A stretch of 64,000 nt of DNA from Halictus rubicundus (lineage: Eukaryota; Arthropoda; Insecta; Hymenoptera; Halictidae). Position 1 is the first letter of the stretch. Each line of letters opens with the position of its first letter. The stretch lies in the NCBI RefSeq assembly GCF_050948215.1, contig NC_135164.1, positions 3,663,116-3,727,115 on the forward strand, in the 5' to 3' direction. Under the pieces are notes generated by a model that was not told where the DNA came from, ran no database searches, and worked only from the letters and a program-made list of their open reading frames with translations. This document shows, in pieces, positions 49,098 to 61,079 of this stretch. The translations under genes were made by a program, and so were the position numbers.

Positions 49098-49883
49098 CCC
49101 ATTCGCATCGTAAGGAAATACGAAAAGAAGGCCTTTGTCACCAAACTTTTCTTTTGTTATTATATTTAAGTACAAAAATGACTACAAGTGAAAGAACTTC
49201 ATATTTCAGCATTAAGGTGCAGTGGGGTAAATCCGTACACGGGGCAAATCCGCACTAGGCCCTTATTTATTCGAATATACGTTGCATTGTACCAACTGTA
49301 AGGTAGAAATCACAATTGCATGAACTGGGTTTGTGGAAACTGCAACAAAGGATAAAAAAAAGACAATATGAATGTGAGAGATGTCTTGACTAATAATTCG
49401 CTAATTCCTAATTCCTCGACGATAATTCCGCTTTTGCCCCATAATATAAGGAAATAAGATTAAATAATTTTTAAACAGGTAGGTTCAGTTTTGCCCCAGT
49501 TCCGGGGAAGTACGACCTAGCAGCACTGTTTTTGATTTGTTAAGAAAATCATAAGTTTCAGAAGATATTTTTAATCCAAATTAATGCAACTTAAAGAATA
49601 AACCATGCGCTAAATAAAAACACTAAGATTATTAGGTTTCAGTGGAATAGATAGAAAATACATCAGTTTAAAGTAAACTTTACGATTTCTGAGTCGGTTT
49701 TACCCCACTCCACCTTATAAGAAAAAATCAGAATTACTACTTTCATCTCCAACAACACCCTCCATTTCTATTTTTTAGCTAACGATTATTGATTGTGACC
49801 AACAAAGTTGAGCGTATGCATACGGCTCCGGTGGTAGTGACCAGGAAAATCGAGCGTAAATATACGCTAATGATGCAAATGGG
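49098..49883 (-). mobile_element. TTAA-flanked palindrome MITE, family D, interrupted copy
   Basis: TTAA at 49094-49097 and 49884-49887. The ends CCCATTCGCATCGTAAGG and GATGCAAATGGG match the 182-bp copy at 20668 in inverse orientation. Palindrome AGCGTA-ATA-TACGCT (49854-49868) lies exactly 15 nt inside the right TTAA. A 501-bp TA-flanked element splits the copy. Confidence 0.8.
49215..49715. mobile_element. TA-flanked MITE nested in a family D element
   Basis: Begins AGGTGCAGTGGGGTAAA and ends TTTTACCCCACTCCACCT, with TA on both sides (49213-49214, 49716-49717). The sequence next to the insertion, CAGCAT|TA...TA|TAAGAA, is continuous as CAGCATTATAAGAA (inverse strand) in the copy at 20668, which defines a 2-bp TA duplication. 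No ORF. Confidence 0.85.
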
Positions 49884-51473
49884 TTAATATGTAAAAATTA
49901 AACCGGATAGAAATAAGTTTCCACAGATTCTTACACACCGAGGTTTATTTTGCGCTGTCGTTTACTGAGCTATCCGACTGGAGACCCATTATCATTCATC
50001 GGCGCTGATTTGTTGGCGTCCATTTGAAAAAGTTCCCTCCACGGTAATTAGCGAACGCATCCAGGTGCATCATGGCACCGCGCATCGACTCCGGCTCCGC
50101 AACTGTAACAAAATATATATATGTCGAAACTAGTGGAATTTCCGACGAGCCTCTCTCTGTTCGTTTAACAGCGGCATTCATTATTCATTTGGAAAGTCCG
50201 TCACTAGAAAGTGTTGGTTGCTTTTCAAAATAATTCCGTGTGTTACACGGTCCGGTATAAATTAGATTTCTCTCGCTCGAGTTGCCGATGCTTCAAGGCT
50301 AACGTTCGGTGTGAGAAACGAACTTTTCTATTTAATTCTTGCCAATTTAACGATCATTCGCGATACTACTTCTTCGCGATGGTGGGCGCCAAGTTCCGAA
50401 TAAAATGTTAATCCCTCTCCGAGCAGGGTGTTATTCATCTCGCCCCGTTTACTCAGGTTATTCGCTCGTGTTTTTATTTTTAGAATCGCGAAACGCGTTC
50501 AGACTCAATAATCAATATTAATGCGTACTAACTGCAGCTAACGATGGGTCAAGGACACTCTGGCCAGCACCTCACTTCAAGACTCACTTTGTGCTCAATA
50601 TTACCAACGATTTGAGAAAATAAACATCGGCATTAATGTTTTCGGAACGTTTAAAGTTTACGTCAGAAAGTGTTATTTATGGGACCGTGGTACAATAATT
50701 CTCTGAATCGGTTTTAATATTAATGTGCAGGACCGAATCGCGAAATTTCTCGGCGAAGATCGTATTTCATTTCTGAGAAACGTCTGTCATCGGCTCTCGA
50801 CCCATTAGCGTCAGATTCGGCATCGGCCCCGGCGGGGATTAGTCGTTCAATTATTGAAATCTCCGGTGATTAGTTTCGGTAAAAAAGTCGTCGACGTCGA
50901 ACGTCGCGAATCCGATCGTCGGGCGCGTTGCTCTGTTACGAAATCCTCTCAGCGGGTCTTTACGACTCCTCTTTTGTCCGCGGTGTTCCGTGATCCACCG
51001 GTGTCTGTTCTTTTCTTCTTCTTCTTCTTCTTCTCTCTTTTTTTATACCCATTCCCGCGACACAACAACGCGAGCTCGACTTAACACGCGTCCATAATCC
51101 TCGTTCGCGTTCGCCGACATGTGTTACTTTTATCGTTTCCGACCGCGCGTGTCCGATTGTTCGTCCGTTTTTCCTCTTTTTATTGCTGTCGGACAATGTT
51201 CATAATTAAATTGACTCCTCGCGGCTTCTAAATTTAATCCCACGGCCCCGGGACCGGTCGAGCGAGTTGCAGAAACGACGAAGTCGCGTCACCTTCTACG
51301 TTCCTATGCTAATCGCGAACGGGTCTCTGCGGATAATTAAAGGAATTTGGACGCGAATAAATTTGTGTTTTCGGAGGTTTCAAACGACGACAACACTCCT
51401 AGTAATTACTAGACTGTGGGTCTTCCTATAGATTGGAAATACTTGTTAATTGAAAGGTTATTTTAAGTCTTAA

Positions 51474-51906
51474 GGGGGCCGGCATGGCTCGAAATCCATA
51501 TACGTATGCAAGGGTCAAAATCTATACAAACTGCCGCTTCAATATTGCAACGAGCAGTTTAGAAGTGGTCAATTGTGTTTCCTAAAAGTCCAATCTACGT
51601 CTGCATGGAGCCCAAATTGCGAATTTCTACCTCATCGTGGAGTAATTTGTAATATTCAGCAGAAAATTCGAATTCTGAAGCAAGTATGGCGTCACAAGAT
51701 GGCTGCCGCTGAAAGATTCTCTTAATTTCGAGAGATTTAGTGTTCGTATCGAAAAGAAGGCTCTATACGGACGTAGCAAAGACACGTACAAACACGGTGG
51801 TATGCATTTTTAATTGATTACTTACTTATTTAAGACGTAAAATGTCTAGGAAAAAGTCACAGGATAACATAGCGTGACAGTCAAGGCCAAATGCCTGCCG
51901 ACCCCC
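51474..51906. mobile_element. TTAA-flanked MITE with GGGGGCCGGCA ends
   Basis: TTAA at 51470-51473 and 51907-51910. The left end GGGGGCCGGCA and the right end TGCCGACCCCC are inverted repeats with one mismatch. 433 bp without an ORF. Its right TTAA is also the left TTAA of the next element. I see no palindrome at +15. Confidence 0.75.
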
Positions 51907-51910
51907 TTAA

Positions 51911-52116
51911 CGCTAGAACTACTGGACCAGTCAAAATGACTGGTTCCTAATTTTTTCTTTTACAATTACCGAAATTGTAAAAATGTTTTCATCGGAAATT
52001 TTTGAATGTACTTCTTCATACAAGCACTCGTTACAATAAAAGTTGTGTGAAGTCTAAATGGACACAGTCTTGTCACAGTTACAAAGCAATATACTTGTTG
52101 CTCGGTAGTTCTATTG
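51911..52116 (+). mobile_element. TTAA-flanked palindrome MITE, diverged relative of family A
   Basis: TTAA at 51907-51910 (shared) and 52117-52120. Ends are CGCTAGAACTACTGG and, inverted, CAATAGAACTACCGAG. The palindrome ACCAGTCA-AAA-TGACTGGT (51926-51944) begins exactly 15 nt inside the TTAA. It has the same layout and AAA loop as family A but a paired C-to-A/G-to-T change in the stem. Confidence 0.8.
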
Positions 52117-52120
52117 TTAA

Positions 52121-54624
52121 AGGAACGTTGAGATCAGTATTCTTTTAGTACTATTTTTTGGCGAGGCATGCTATTTTTAATTACACGTTAACGCGATCGA
52201 TGAAATGACGTTTTCAGCAACCTTTAATGCGATAGCTTTGGAATTTTGCGTAACAAGCGGGAAATTAGTTTATTATAAAAATCACGGTCTATTAGCAGCT
52301 GCAGTCTATTTTAAAAACTGTATTGTGGGGTCCTATTTTAGTTTCGTTATACCGAAGCAATTTTTATCTGAATTATGAAATAGATTATATCGAGGATTCC
52401 TGTAGGTTCTTTGTTGGGTTATTCCTGTAGGATATAAATAACCGAACTACGGAATGTTTATAATTTATTCCGCAAAATTTACTTTGCACGAACGTTCATC
52501 CGCGCACGAACGTGCTATTAATATAGTTTCAATGAAATGTTTATTACGACAACGATTTTCGACTAAACGTTATTAATCATTCAATCGAAGCTATTGAATA
52601 AACTGATTTATTATTCTATGATAATGCGCATAAAGTGTTCGAATTAAATTAATTGATGTATATCTATACGGTGAAGGATGTAATTACAAACAAATGTTAA
52701 TTGTTGGGCCATATTGATCCGCAAGAGGGTTAAATTAACAGATAATTCATTTAGAGAGCACCATTTATTGGATCCATTAAGTCCTTCCTGAATTAACACA
52801 TTACAGTAAGTCATCGACATATAATTAAATGCACAGTGCCCAGCAACGTCGGAAATGTGATTAATCCTTTTCACTACTGCAATCTCTGGCAAAAATCATT
52901 CCATCAAACAAATTGTCTATTATTGTAATTATTCATATTTCCAATGTGGAAAATATTTCCTTCAATATACATAAATATATTCCTGAGGTCTCTCGAGCTT
53001 CTGGGACCCTCACGGGGCATACCCCGCGGTAGTGGGGATAGTTCTGGGACTTTTATCGGCTAGGCTTTTCGGACATATATAGAGTACACACTGTACATCG
53101 CATAGCGCATAGGGTAGGTAAACAAATATTATTGAAAACTCGATTTCCCGAATAAAATCATCTCAATGTCACTCGTAAGCTTAATCAGTCCGACGGTCAC
53201 GTGTCTTAGGGGTACAAGGATGCAGAAATGGTCGAGGAAAAATGACTATGACGGGGGCAGTCACTATTGCTCGGCAATTTCGACCAGATTCGAGCCAGCT
53301 GCATGGTGTTCCGGTGAAAAGGGAAAAAAGGGAAGCGAAGGACAGAGAGAAAGAGACGTGTAGGGTCTCAGAGACGAAGGGACGAAGGGACGAAGGGACG
53401 AAGGGACGGGAACGGAAAGCAGAAAAAAAGGCCCTCGAGAACCGTAGAAATGAAGACGTTAGGGGCAAAACGACGAGCAGAGGACGCGAGGAAAAGCACA
53501 GAGGGTTCCCGTCGGTGTGGGTATCCTCTGTCGAGGCAAAAGTAATAAATTGATAGTTTGAACACAGGGACATCTAATAACGATATTAATTGGATAGTGA
53601 TTCGGTCGTCGGCGTGGAAGGAATTGGTCTGGTTGGGTGGTAACATCCTGCGATAATTAATGGACACGGAAGTCCGATAAGTGTGCTCACGGTATCTCTA
53701 TGATTGGAATATCTGCTAATGTGTCGTCGTTAATTAACGGCGTTCCAGTTTTTTTAATCGTGTTAGATCTCGCTTACAAAACCGGCGATTTCCGTCCGAT
53801 TTTAATCACACCGGGGAAGTTTCTCTTGCTAATTAAAATTCGCTTTCTCGTCGAACGAAGTTGCTGACCGTTTTATTAAAGTATTCGATCAAACCTCGGG
53901 GAGAAGAGCCCGGGGAGAGTGGGGGGGAACAAGGTGGAAAATCTTTGGGGTAAAAAGCAAACAAAAAAAAAAAAAAATAAAAAACACGGCGGGCACAATT
54001 CAGTCGCGCGAACGTAACCGGAACAATACACGTACGTCGATAAAAGCGCGAGAGACTACGCGCATTTCGAGACCGAATAAATCGGTGCGAATTAAAAATT
54101 GGATTTCTGTTGCGCGGGCCTTTGTTTAATTCTCGGGGTAAATAAAGAATCCAGGCCCGCGAGGCTGGCGATTAAATAAACTGATGATTTTCTGGGCCAG
54201 GGAGCAAGCGACGCCGCGCCGCTTTTTAATCGTGAAAGGTACGGAATACTGTTGAACATCCGGTCCGCTCTTCGTAATTTCCCTCGTCGAGGCTCGAATA
54301 TCGTGAATAACGAATATTGCCCGCCGCGCAGGTTCGCGCGTGGAACGCGCAAGAACCGAGTTATGCTTCGTTAAAACGGCGCGCTGAAAATTTGCTATTT
54401 CCTCGTGTGCGCGCCGCATTATCGCCGGAGCGAGCGAGAATTTATCGGGACGATGGATATTTCGGACGTTTACGTCGCGAGTCGGAGTGGAGCGCCATTG
54501 TTCATTGCCGGAAGTGCGGTTGATACAAAATCATTCGTTTTTTTTTTATGTTTTCCAACCCGCGTAATATTGGGTACTTCGATAAGCTTCCGCCGTTTAC
54601 TAAAAGACGTCGGAACTGACAGTA
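52121..54624. other. Noncoding stretch, no gene recognised
   Basis: It contains a GACGAAGG-type short tandem at about 53375-53405 and a poly(A) run at 53960-53978. A sequence at 52985-53045 (CTCGAGCTTCTGGGACC, GGGGATAGTTCTGGG) resembles, inverted, part of the MITE at 54625. No domain-bearing frame. Confidence 0.4.
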
Positions 54625-54794
54625 CAGTGATTTCTCTGTATATGTCGCCAAGGCCTGCGTTATAAACGTCGCGGGATTATCCCCACTACTGCGTGGTGTA
54701 CCCCGCGAGGGGCCCCGAAGCTCGAGAGGTCTCGGACGCCGAGGAGTGTGAACATAGCACTGTCGTGTTGTTTACATATATCGAGAATTCACTG
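54625..54794. mobile_element. TA-flanked MITE with CAGTGAATTCTC ends
   Basis: Starts CAGTGATTTCTCTGTATATG and ends CATATATCGAGAATTCACTG, with TA at both sides (54623-54624, 54795-54796). 170 bp. The interior shares GCCAAGGCCTG and CGTCGCGGGATTATCCCCAC with a fragment near 61735-61810. Confidence 0.8.
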
Positions 54795-55284
54795 TATAAG
54801 TCGCTACTAATAAATCACCAATCTAAGTAACATATTCTGTCAATGTATTGGAAGTCTCTTGACTGTATTACGGTAGAAATTTAATTTTTTCTCTATATTT
54901 CGTCTCTATTTGACCACTAGCAATTATTAAATAAATTTTGAAGACGTTACCTAGTGAACTGATCCTTCCAACATACAAAAAAAATCTCTCGAGTCGTTTG
55001 GCCCGAGTTTTCTTCTTCTGGACTTCTTGAAAATAGAAAAACTCAGACATTCTTTTATGAAAAATGCATTACTGCGTTCAAAAATACACCCCTCTTGCAG
55101 CGATACTGTAGGAATATGTTGAACTCCTACGTCTCGGGTGTGACGTATCGGGTGAAATGATTGACACCGGTTTCACTAAATACTTTATTTTAGTTCAACG
55201 TCTCTGTCCTCAAGCTACAATTCGATATTCGCTGTCTCGACAACTAACTCGCTCGCGACTCTCGCTCAACTGAACCTGCTCCGG

Positions 55285-55341
55285 TACGAAGAACAAAAAC
55301 GTTACGAAGAACAAAAACGTTACGAAGAACAAAAACGTTCC
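55285..55341. repeat. Three-copy 18-bp tandem repeat
   Basis: ACGAAGAACAAAAACGTT is repeated three times. The minus strand reads as a Phe-Val-Thr-Leu-Phe repeat that is not a credible protein. Confidence 0.85.
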
Positions 55342-56323
55342 TTCGAAAAGCAAAACGCTATCGACGCGGCTCAGCGTCTCACACCACACATAGTCGCATT
55401 TACAACCATACATCCTGACTCAGTCACACTCACATCCCTACAATACTAACACAGTTGCACATTGAGGACGACGTCAGACGACTGTTCAGCTTTTTAACAG
55501 TAGCACTAGCGCTACTGTAGCGCTTATTCGAGCACTTAAAGTGACTGTTACGTATTGGCTTATAAGAATAATAACACTGAATTCTTGTTCATTTAGAAAA
55601 ACTTGACCATGTACGTACGTGTGTAATATTATTATGATACAAATCTGTTTTACAAAAAAAAAAAAAGAAAGAAAACTGTAAAGGCAGGGTACAATTTCAG
55701 GTTCAGCTTGTTAACATTTCTGTATTTAAGAGTCGTCTATGTGTTTGTTTCGCTCTTTAAGTCCGGTAAAGTTTCCATTGTCATAATCTGCGATTAATAT
55801 CTTCGTATTCGACAGTACATTTGCATTTAGGATTTTTTATCATATTTATACGATATAAGTTGCAGGGTCCTGTTACTTATTCTTAGATTTTTTGCAATTT
55901 TATAATACTGAGTAATTGTGAACTAAAAGATGTAAAACTGGTCATTTGATCGGCGATGGTACGTATAGCGTGACATGTCGTCAGCGTTGCTGAAACGCGT
56001 TCGTTCGGTTGACAATTTAGAGGGTGGAAACAAAAAATAGTCACACGGTGCTAAATCTAGGAAATACGGCGAATATTGCTACGCTGTAGTTCGTTTTTGA
56101 GGGAGAAAAAAAAACATTCACAGCGGCCGTTACGGTTACGTGCAAAAACGGGTTATTCCGAGCGTTAAAATTTGTTTTTTTTTTGTGATCCTGGTACACC
56201 AAAATATCGAAATAAATTAAATAAGCGGCGGATTTCTCTGTGACTAAAGTTCCCTTTACATTTGTAAAATTCGTTATTATTTTTTTCCTTGTCATTTCTC
56301 GAGTCGTCAATGGCGTCAATTAA

Positions 56324-56488
56324 CACGTTGACCGTCGCGTCATGCACATCTGGGTGATGTAACCTACTCCCGAAGATTTAAACATTCACCTTCACGGTGA
56401 TGGAGAGCGTCAAATTGACTCATGGTCTGTGAGATGTAAGAGCAAAAGCAATTAACACTTTACGGCCGGCGAGTGGGCGATCAACACG
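56324..56488 (+). mobile_element. Decayed family C MITE
   Basis: TTAA (56320-56323) followed by CACGTTGACCGTCGC (15 nt) and GTCATGCA-CATC-TGGGTGAT, a mutated version of the GTCACCCA palindrome. The right end GTGGGCGATCAACACG resembles the family, with CTAA replacing TTAA. Confidence 0.5.
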
Positions 56489-57006
56489 CTAAGTGACACA
56501 AGCTCTATAATTCCACAGGTTTTTATCGAGTGCCACAAAGTCTTCAAAAGGGAGCCCATTAACGGGATCTGAAATTTGCAAAAACCGGGTAGACCCTCGG
56601 AGCGTTAAAATTGGCAAAACCAGTAGATCTACCGGGTCAAGAGCGCGATAACTACCGACCGCGGGCCGACCCATTTTCTACTCTTTACCCTAAATCCGGC
56701 CGAGCACCATTTATTATCGGACCTCCAGGCCGCAGCGAGTGTCCTTCACAGGGGCATGGTGTCGGTCGCATTGAATCCGAGGGAAGCCTAAATTGCTCCT
56801 TCGAACAAGAATCGCCGCCGGATGGTGACACTTGACCTCCGATGCGAGTGCTCGAAGCGGATGCCGGGTCGAGTCGGGACGGGTCGGCGTCCCGAAGAGG
56901 GATAGGTGATGTTCGAGTATGGCTCCAGAGCGTTATCATCCCCCAATTTCGAAAGGGCGTCGTTATATTCACGGGGCGGTGGTCGCGAGGAGTGTTGTCC
57001 TGGAAG

Positions 57007-58471
57007 TAGGGGTGTGCGGGTACCCGAAATTTCGGGTTCGGGTCGGGATCCCGAAAGTTTATAAACTTCGGGTACCCGAAATGGCAGTCGGGTCGGGTCG
57101 ACCCGGAGTCCCGAAAGTTTGCAATACTCGGTTACCCGAAGTTAAAGTTGTATTCATATATGTAAGTATAATGCTGTTTCATGATTTTTCGGTTCAATCT
57201 TTTATTTTCACTGGCAGGTTCAGAATGATTTTTGTATTTCCCGTGTAATCGGTTCTCGAACTTGGCGACGAAAAGAAATAATTTCGAATACAGTATGTGA
57301 AATTACAGTATTTTATTTTAAATTCGCGTGTAGGAAGCATAATTGCTCTACTTTTTCCTATACAAGTTTTGTTCTCGTGGCTGTGACAATATTTCCAGCG
57401 TCAGAAAACAATCGTTCGCTGGATAATTGAGTGGCAGGAATGCCAAGGTATTGTCTTGCTTTTTCTGCAAATATAGGTAGTCGTTTACAATTGTATTTCC
57501 ACCATTCTATTATCTCAGTGTTTCGAGGAACAGCGCTTTCGGAAAAGTAAATTTGGGATGCTGTGGCGAGAACAAAACTTGTATAGGAAAAAGTAGAGCA
57601 GTTATGCTTCCTACACGCGAATTTAAAATAAAATACTGTTATTTCACATACTGTATTCGAAATTATTTCTTTTCGTCGCCAAGTTCGAGAACCGATTACA
57701 CGGGAAATATCATATCAATATATCATTCTGAACCTGCCAGTGAAAATAAAAGAAACAGCATTATACTTACATATATAAAAACAACTTTAACTTCGGCTAT
57801 CCGAATTAGGGGTGTGCGGGTACCCGAAATTTCGGGTTCGGGTCGGGTCGGGAAATTTGTTCGGGTTCGGGTCGGGATCCCGAAAGTTTATAAACTTCGG
57901 GTACCCGAAGTTAAAGTTGTATTTATATATGTAAGTATAATGCTGTTTTATGATTTTTCAGTTCAATCTTTTCTTTTCACTGGCAGGTTCAGAATGATTT
58001 CGGATACATTATGTGAAATAACAGTATTTTATTTCAAATTCGCGTGTAGGAAGCATAATTGCTCTACTTTTTCCGATACAAGTTTTGTTCTCGTGGCTGT
58101 GACAATATTTCCAGCGTCAGAAAACAATCGTTCGCTGGATACTTGAGTGGCAGGAATGCCAAGAGACATAGATAGAGACATAGAGAGACATAGACATCTC
58201 ATTCTGTAGATATTTCCTGCATATTTGAAAAAAGTATTTGTTATTTAATGTAAAATAAATATTGTATGTATATTTGAATATTACAAACTAGGGGTGTGCT
58301 AGGGGTGTCAACTTTAACTTCGGATACCCGAAGATTGGAAACTTTCGGGACCCCGACTCGACCCGACCCGACTGCCATTCCGGGTACTCGAAGTTTATAA
58401 ACTTTCGGGATCCCGACCCGACCCGATCACTGCCCGACTTGACCCGAGGCTCGGGTACCCGCACACCCGTA
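57007..58471 (-). mobile_element. Composite hAT element with 8-bp target duplication
   Basis: It is flanked by identical CCTGGAAG (56999-57006 and 58472-58479), an 8-bp duplication typical of hAT. It starts TAGGGGTGTGCGGGTACCCG and ends with the near-inverse CGGGTACCCGCACACCCGTA. Inside are several GGGTACCCGAA-rich segments, a large inverted repeat (arms about 57127-57383 and 57567-57806) and a third copy (about 57810-58161) in direct orientation. Two fragments of a hAT transposase C-terminus lie within, so it looks like hAT copies inserted or recombined within one another. Confidence 0.82.
57358..57570 (-). pseudogene. hAT transposase C-terminal dimerisation fragment
   Basis: Minus-strand frame, 70 residues and a stop, with the hAT signature: EIIEWWKYNC, LPIFAEKARQYLGIPATQ, SSERLFSDAGNIVTATRTKL. 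The SERLFSxAG block is diagnostic of the hAT C-terminal region. The zinc finger and catalytic core are absent. It occupies the loop of the internal palindrome. A second fragment with the same SERLFSDAG block lies at 58069-58162 (minus). Confidence 0.88.
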
Positions 58472-58479
58472 CCTGGAAG

Positions 58480-59357
58480 GGAACGGAAACGGTGGTGTGC
58501 TCGGTTCGGGCGGGGTATGAATGAGATGCAGCGGCTGGGGAACGGCGCGGTGGCGTGTGTACATGTGTCATTTGCAAGCTGCCGCCACGTGCTGCACACC
58601 GCTTTCCTCGAAAAATAAACAAAACGAGGCGACGTCCGGCTCTCGACGCTGTACGGCGGTATGCGGCGCGGCGCCGCGTCACGGATTGACGCGCGTTTAC
58701 ATCGCACGAGCTGTTCGCGCCATGCCACGCCACGCCACGCCACGCCACGTTGTGCGACGCGCTTTCCAAACGGAGGAAAAAAGCCGGGTGGAACAGGCCC
58801 GGGGGTGGACCGTCCCGATCGAACACGACCCGTGCGTTCACTCCTCCCGGACCGGCTCCCATTCGTTCCCCTGTCCACGTGCACGCACGTGAAAACGAGA
58901 TTTGCTCGCAGCCGCCGCCGCCTCCCGGCCGACAACGTGTAAAACCGACTCACCGGAGGGGCAGAGTGGAACGAGGATTAAGGAGCTCTCCCGAGCGGGC
59001 TTACGTTCCAACGACATGAAAAACAAGTATGGACGGAGGAGACACGAACCAACAGGAACAGCAGTAGCCTTTGGGCTTTATTCAATTATTATTGCTGCTT
59101 CAAAGTGTTTTTCGCCGATCCGACGCTGCGAGCGAACGTCTGCCTGCCCGGGGATATCCTCCCCCATTGTAACGGAGACGTGTAATTAGCCTGTCGGGAA
59201 AGTTTCTCGCGATTTTTATGGAAAGGCAGTTTTATGCTAATGATGCCTCGTCGCGTTCTGCCCTTGCTGAATTACAAATCTACGCCGCTGCTCCGATGGA
59301 TTTCGATACCTACCACTACATGTTGCCGCAAAATATTTCGCTAAAATATTTACCAGA
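58480..59357. other. CpG-rich stretch, no gene recognised
   Basis: It includes a CACGC/CCACG short tandem at about 58715-58748. Frames on both strands are Arg/Pro-rich without domains. Nothing supportable. Confidence 0.4.
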
Positions 59358-59359
59358 TA

Positions 59360-59662
59360 CAGTGAATTCTCGTTAGGAGTCAGTTGCGCCGTTCTGGTGA
59401 CTGACTCTTAGACGAAATCTGAGGTTGTCGCCGAGCGTCGCATTCGAAATACGCAGGGCACGCTGAAAACCTAAGAGTCATATCCGTCTACAAGTCACAA
59501 AAGCTTGTGACTACTAAGCGATAGTGACAAGAAGATTTGAGAAACTGTCTTTCTCCGATACAATGTTGCACGTGGCTCTCTAGCTTCGGCCCGCGGTGGT
59601 GTGGCTAGTTCCACTGACTCCAAATTGTAAGGTTGGCACTGACTCGTAATGAGAATTCACTG
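59360..59662. mobile_element. TA-flanked MITE with CAGTGAATTCTC ends, longer subtype
   Basis: Starts CAGTGAATTCTCGTTAGGAG and ends with inverse ACGAGTCAGTGCC-type sequence and GAGAATTCACTG; TA on both sides (59358-59359, 59663-59664). 303 bp. Its outermost bases match the 54625 element but the interior differs. Confidence 0.75.
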
Positions 59663-61079
59663 TACTAGGCTCAGCGTTAAGATTGACATCTACCAATATA
59701 TTTCTAAAACATTTCGATTAGTAGGGATAATGAGGATATCATTCTTGATAAATGAAACTCTTTTTATCAATTTCTCGTCCAAAAACGTATATTGCGTTTA
59801 ACGAATCCGGAATTATTCGTAAAATCAAGGATAAAGTATTCCAAAGTGGAAGGCACAGTGCACGTCCCAATTTGAAAAATCATTAACAAAAACTAACAAC
59901 TAACTTCGTCCCGACGCAGCCGCAGTAACCAGCACACACAGTTTCAAAATTTGTATCATTTCAACATGAACGACGAAGTGTTCACTCCAGGGTGGCACGG
60001 ATAGCGCAAATCCCGATTGAAAAAATCTCAGACGGAGGAATAACAAAATCTACGCGCATGCCGGGTCGTTTTGATCCGCCTCCGTCATTCCCGTTAGGTT
60101 TGCGCCTACTTGGTGGGTTGAATAATTATCGGAATAAATTTGAATAGGTTCGAAGCGCGGTCGTCTTAGTCTCCTAGAAAAAGGACGGTAAATTCTCGCG
60201 CGGCGGGCTCGTACCTCCGTGTCTATGAATAGAACACAGTGAGCCCGGCGGTCATAAACAGTTCAACGTATTTCGATTATGTGAAGAGAAACGCAGTCTT
60301 CGTTAGACGCTGCTCATGTTCGGGCACCACGAGTGCTTCTCGAGGCTCTTTCGGTTTCATCGTGAAGTCCGGCCAGATTGCCGCAGAGCGCAGGACACAC
60401 ACGAGTCTCGGGCCGTAAACAGCCGACAATGACACATAAATATCGCGATAGTTCACACGCGAAAGTCGTAAGGCGGTTTTTAAGCGAAACGGTTTTGCCT
60501 CGCGCCTTTCCTCCAGGACTATTATATTCGCCGTGGCTCTTCATTATCTAAGCCCGGGATAGGGGGAGGGACATTAGCATAATGAACGGCGAACGTCATA
60601 AAATCAGACTGCGGCTTGAACGCGCATGCCACCGTGCCCCGAGATGTTTACTTCTTTATCCCCGGGTGCGAGTCGCACGACGCGCCGTTAAATTACGTCG
60701 CCACCAACGGGAAAGGATCGAGGGGGAAGAGGCAATGCTGTTGCACCGCGATGCCAGTAAATGTCGACAAGTTGCTGCCCGGCCGATTAGTTTATCCAAA
60801 CGAGCACGCTTCGCCGCCGGATAACATTAACTCGGAGACGTTCGCGATTTTTGATCCGGTTACCACCGCGAAACGGTGAGAAACGAGAAATTTACTCAGC
60901 CCGGATTAACGTTGAAAGCGGAGATCGAAAAATTTCTAACGGGGTCTATTTGAAACATGACTCGACCAGAATAGACGAAGAAAAGCTCTGGACCTCGAAA
61001 ATATCAAAATAAACATTTTTTTCATAAATATAACATTCTGGGTACGTTTTCAAAATTGTACAAACTCGTGCAGAATATA

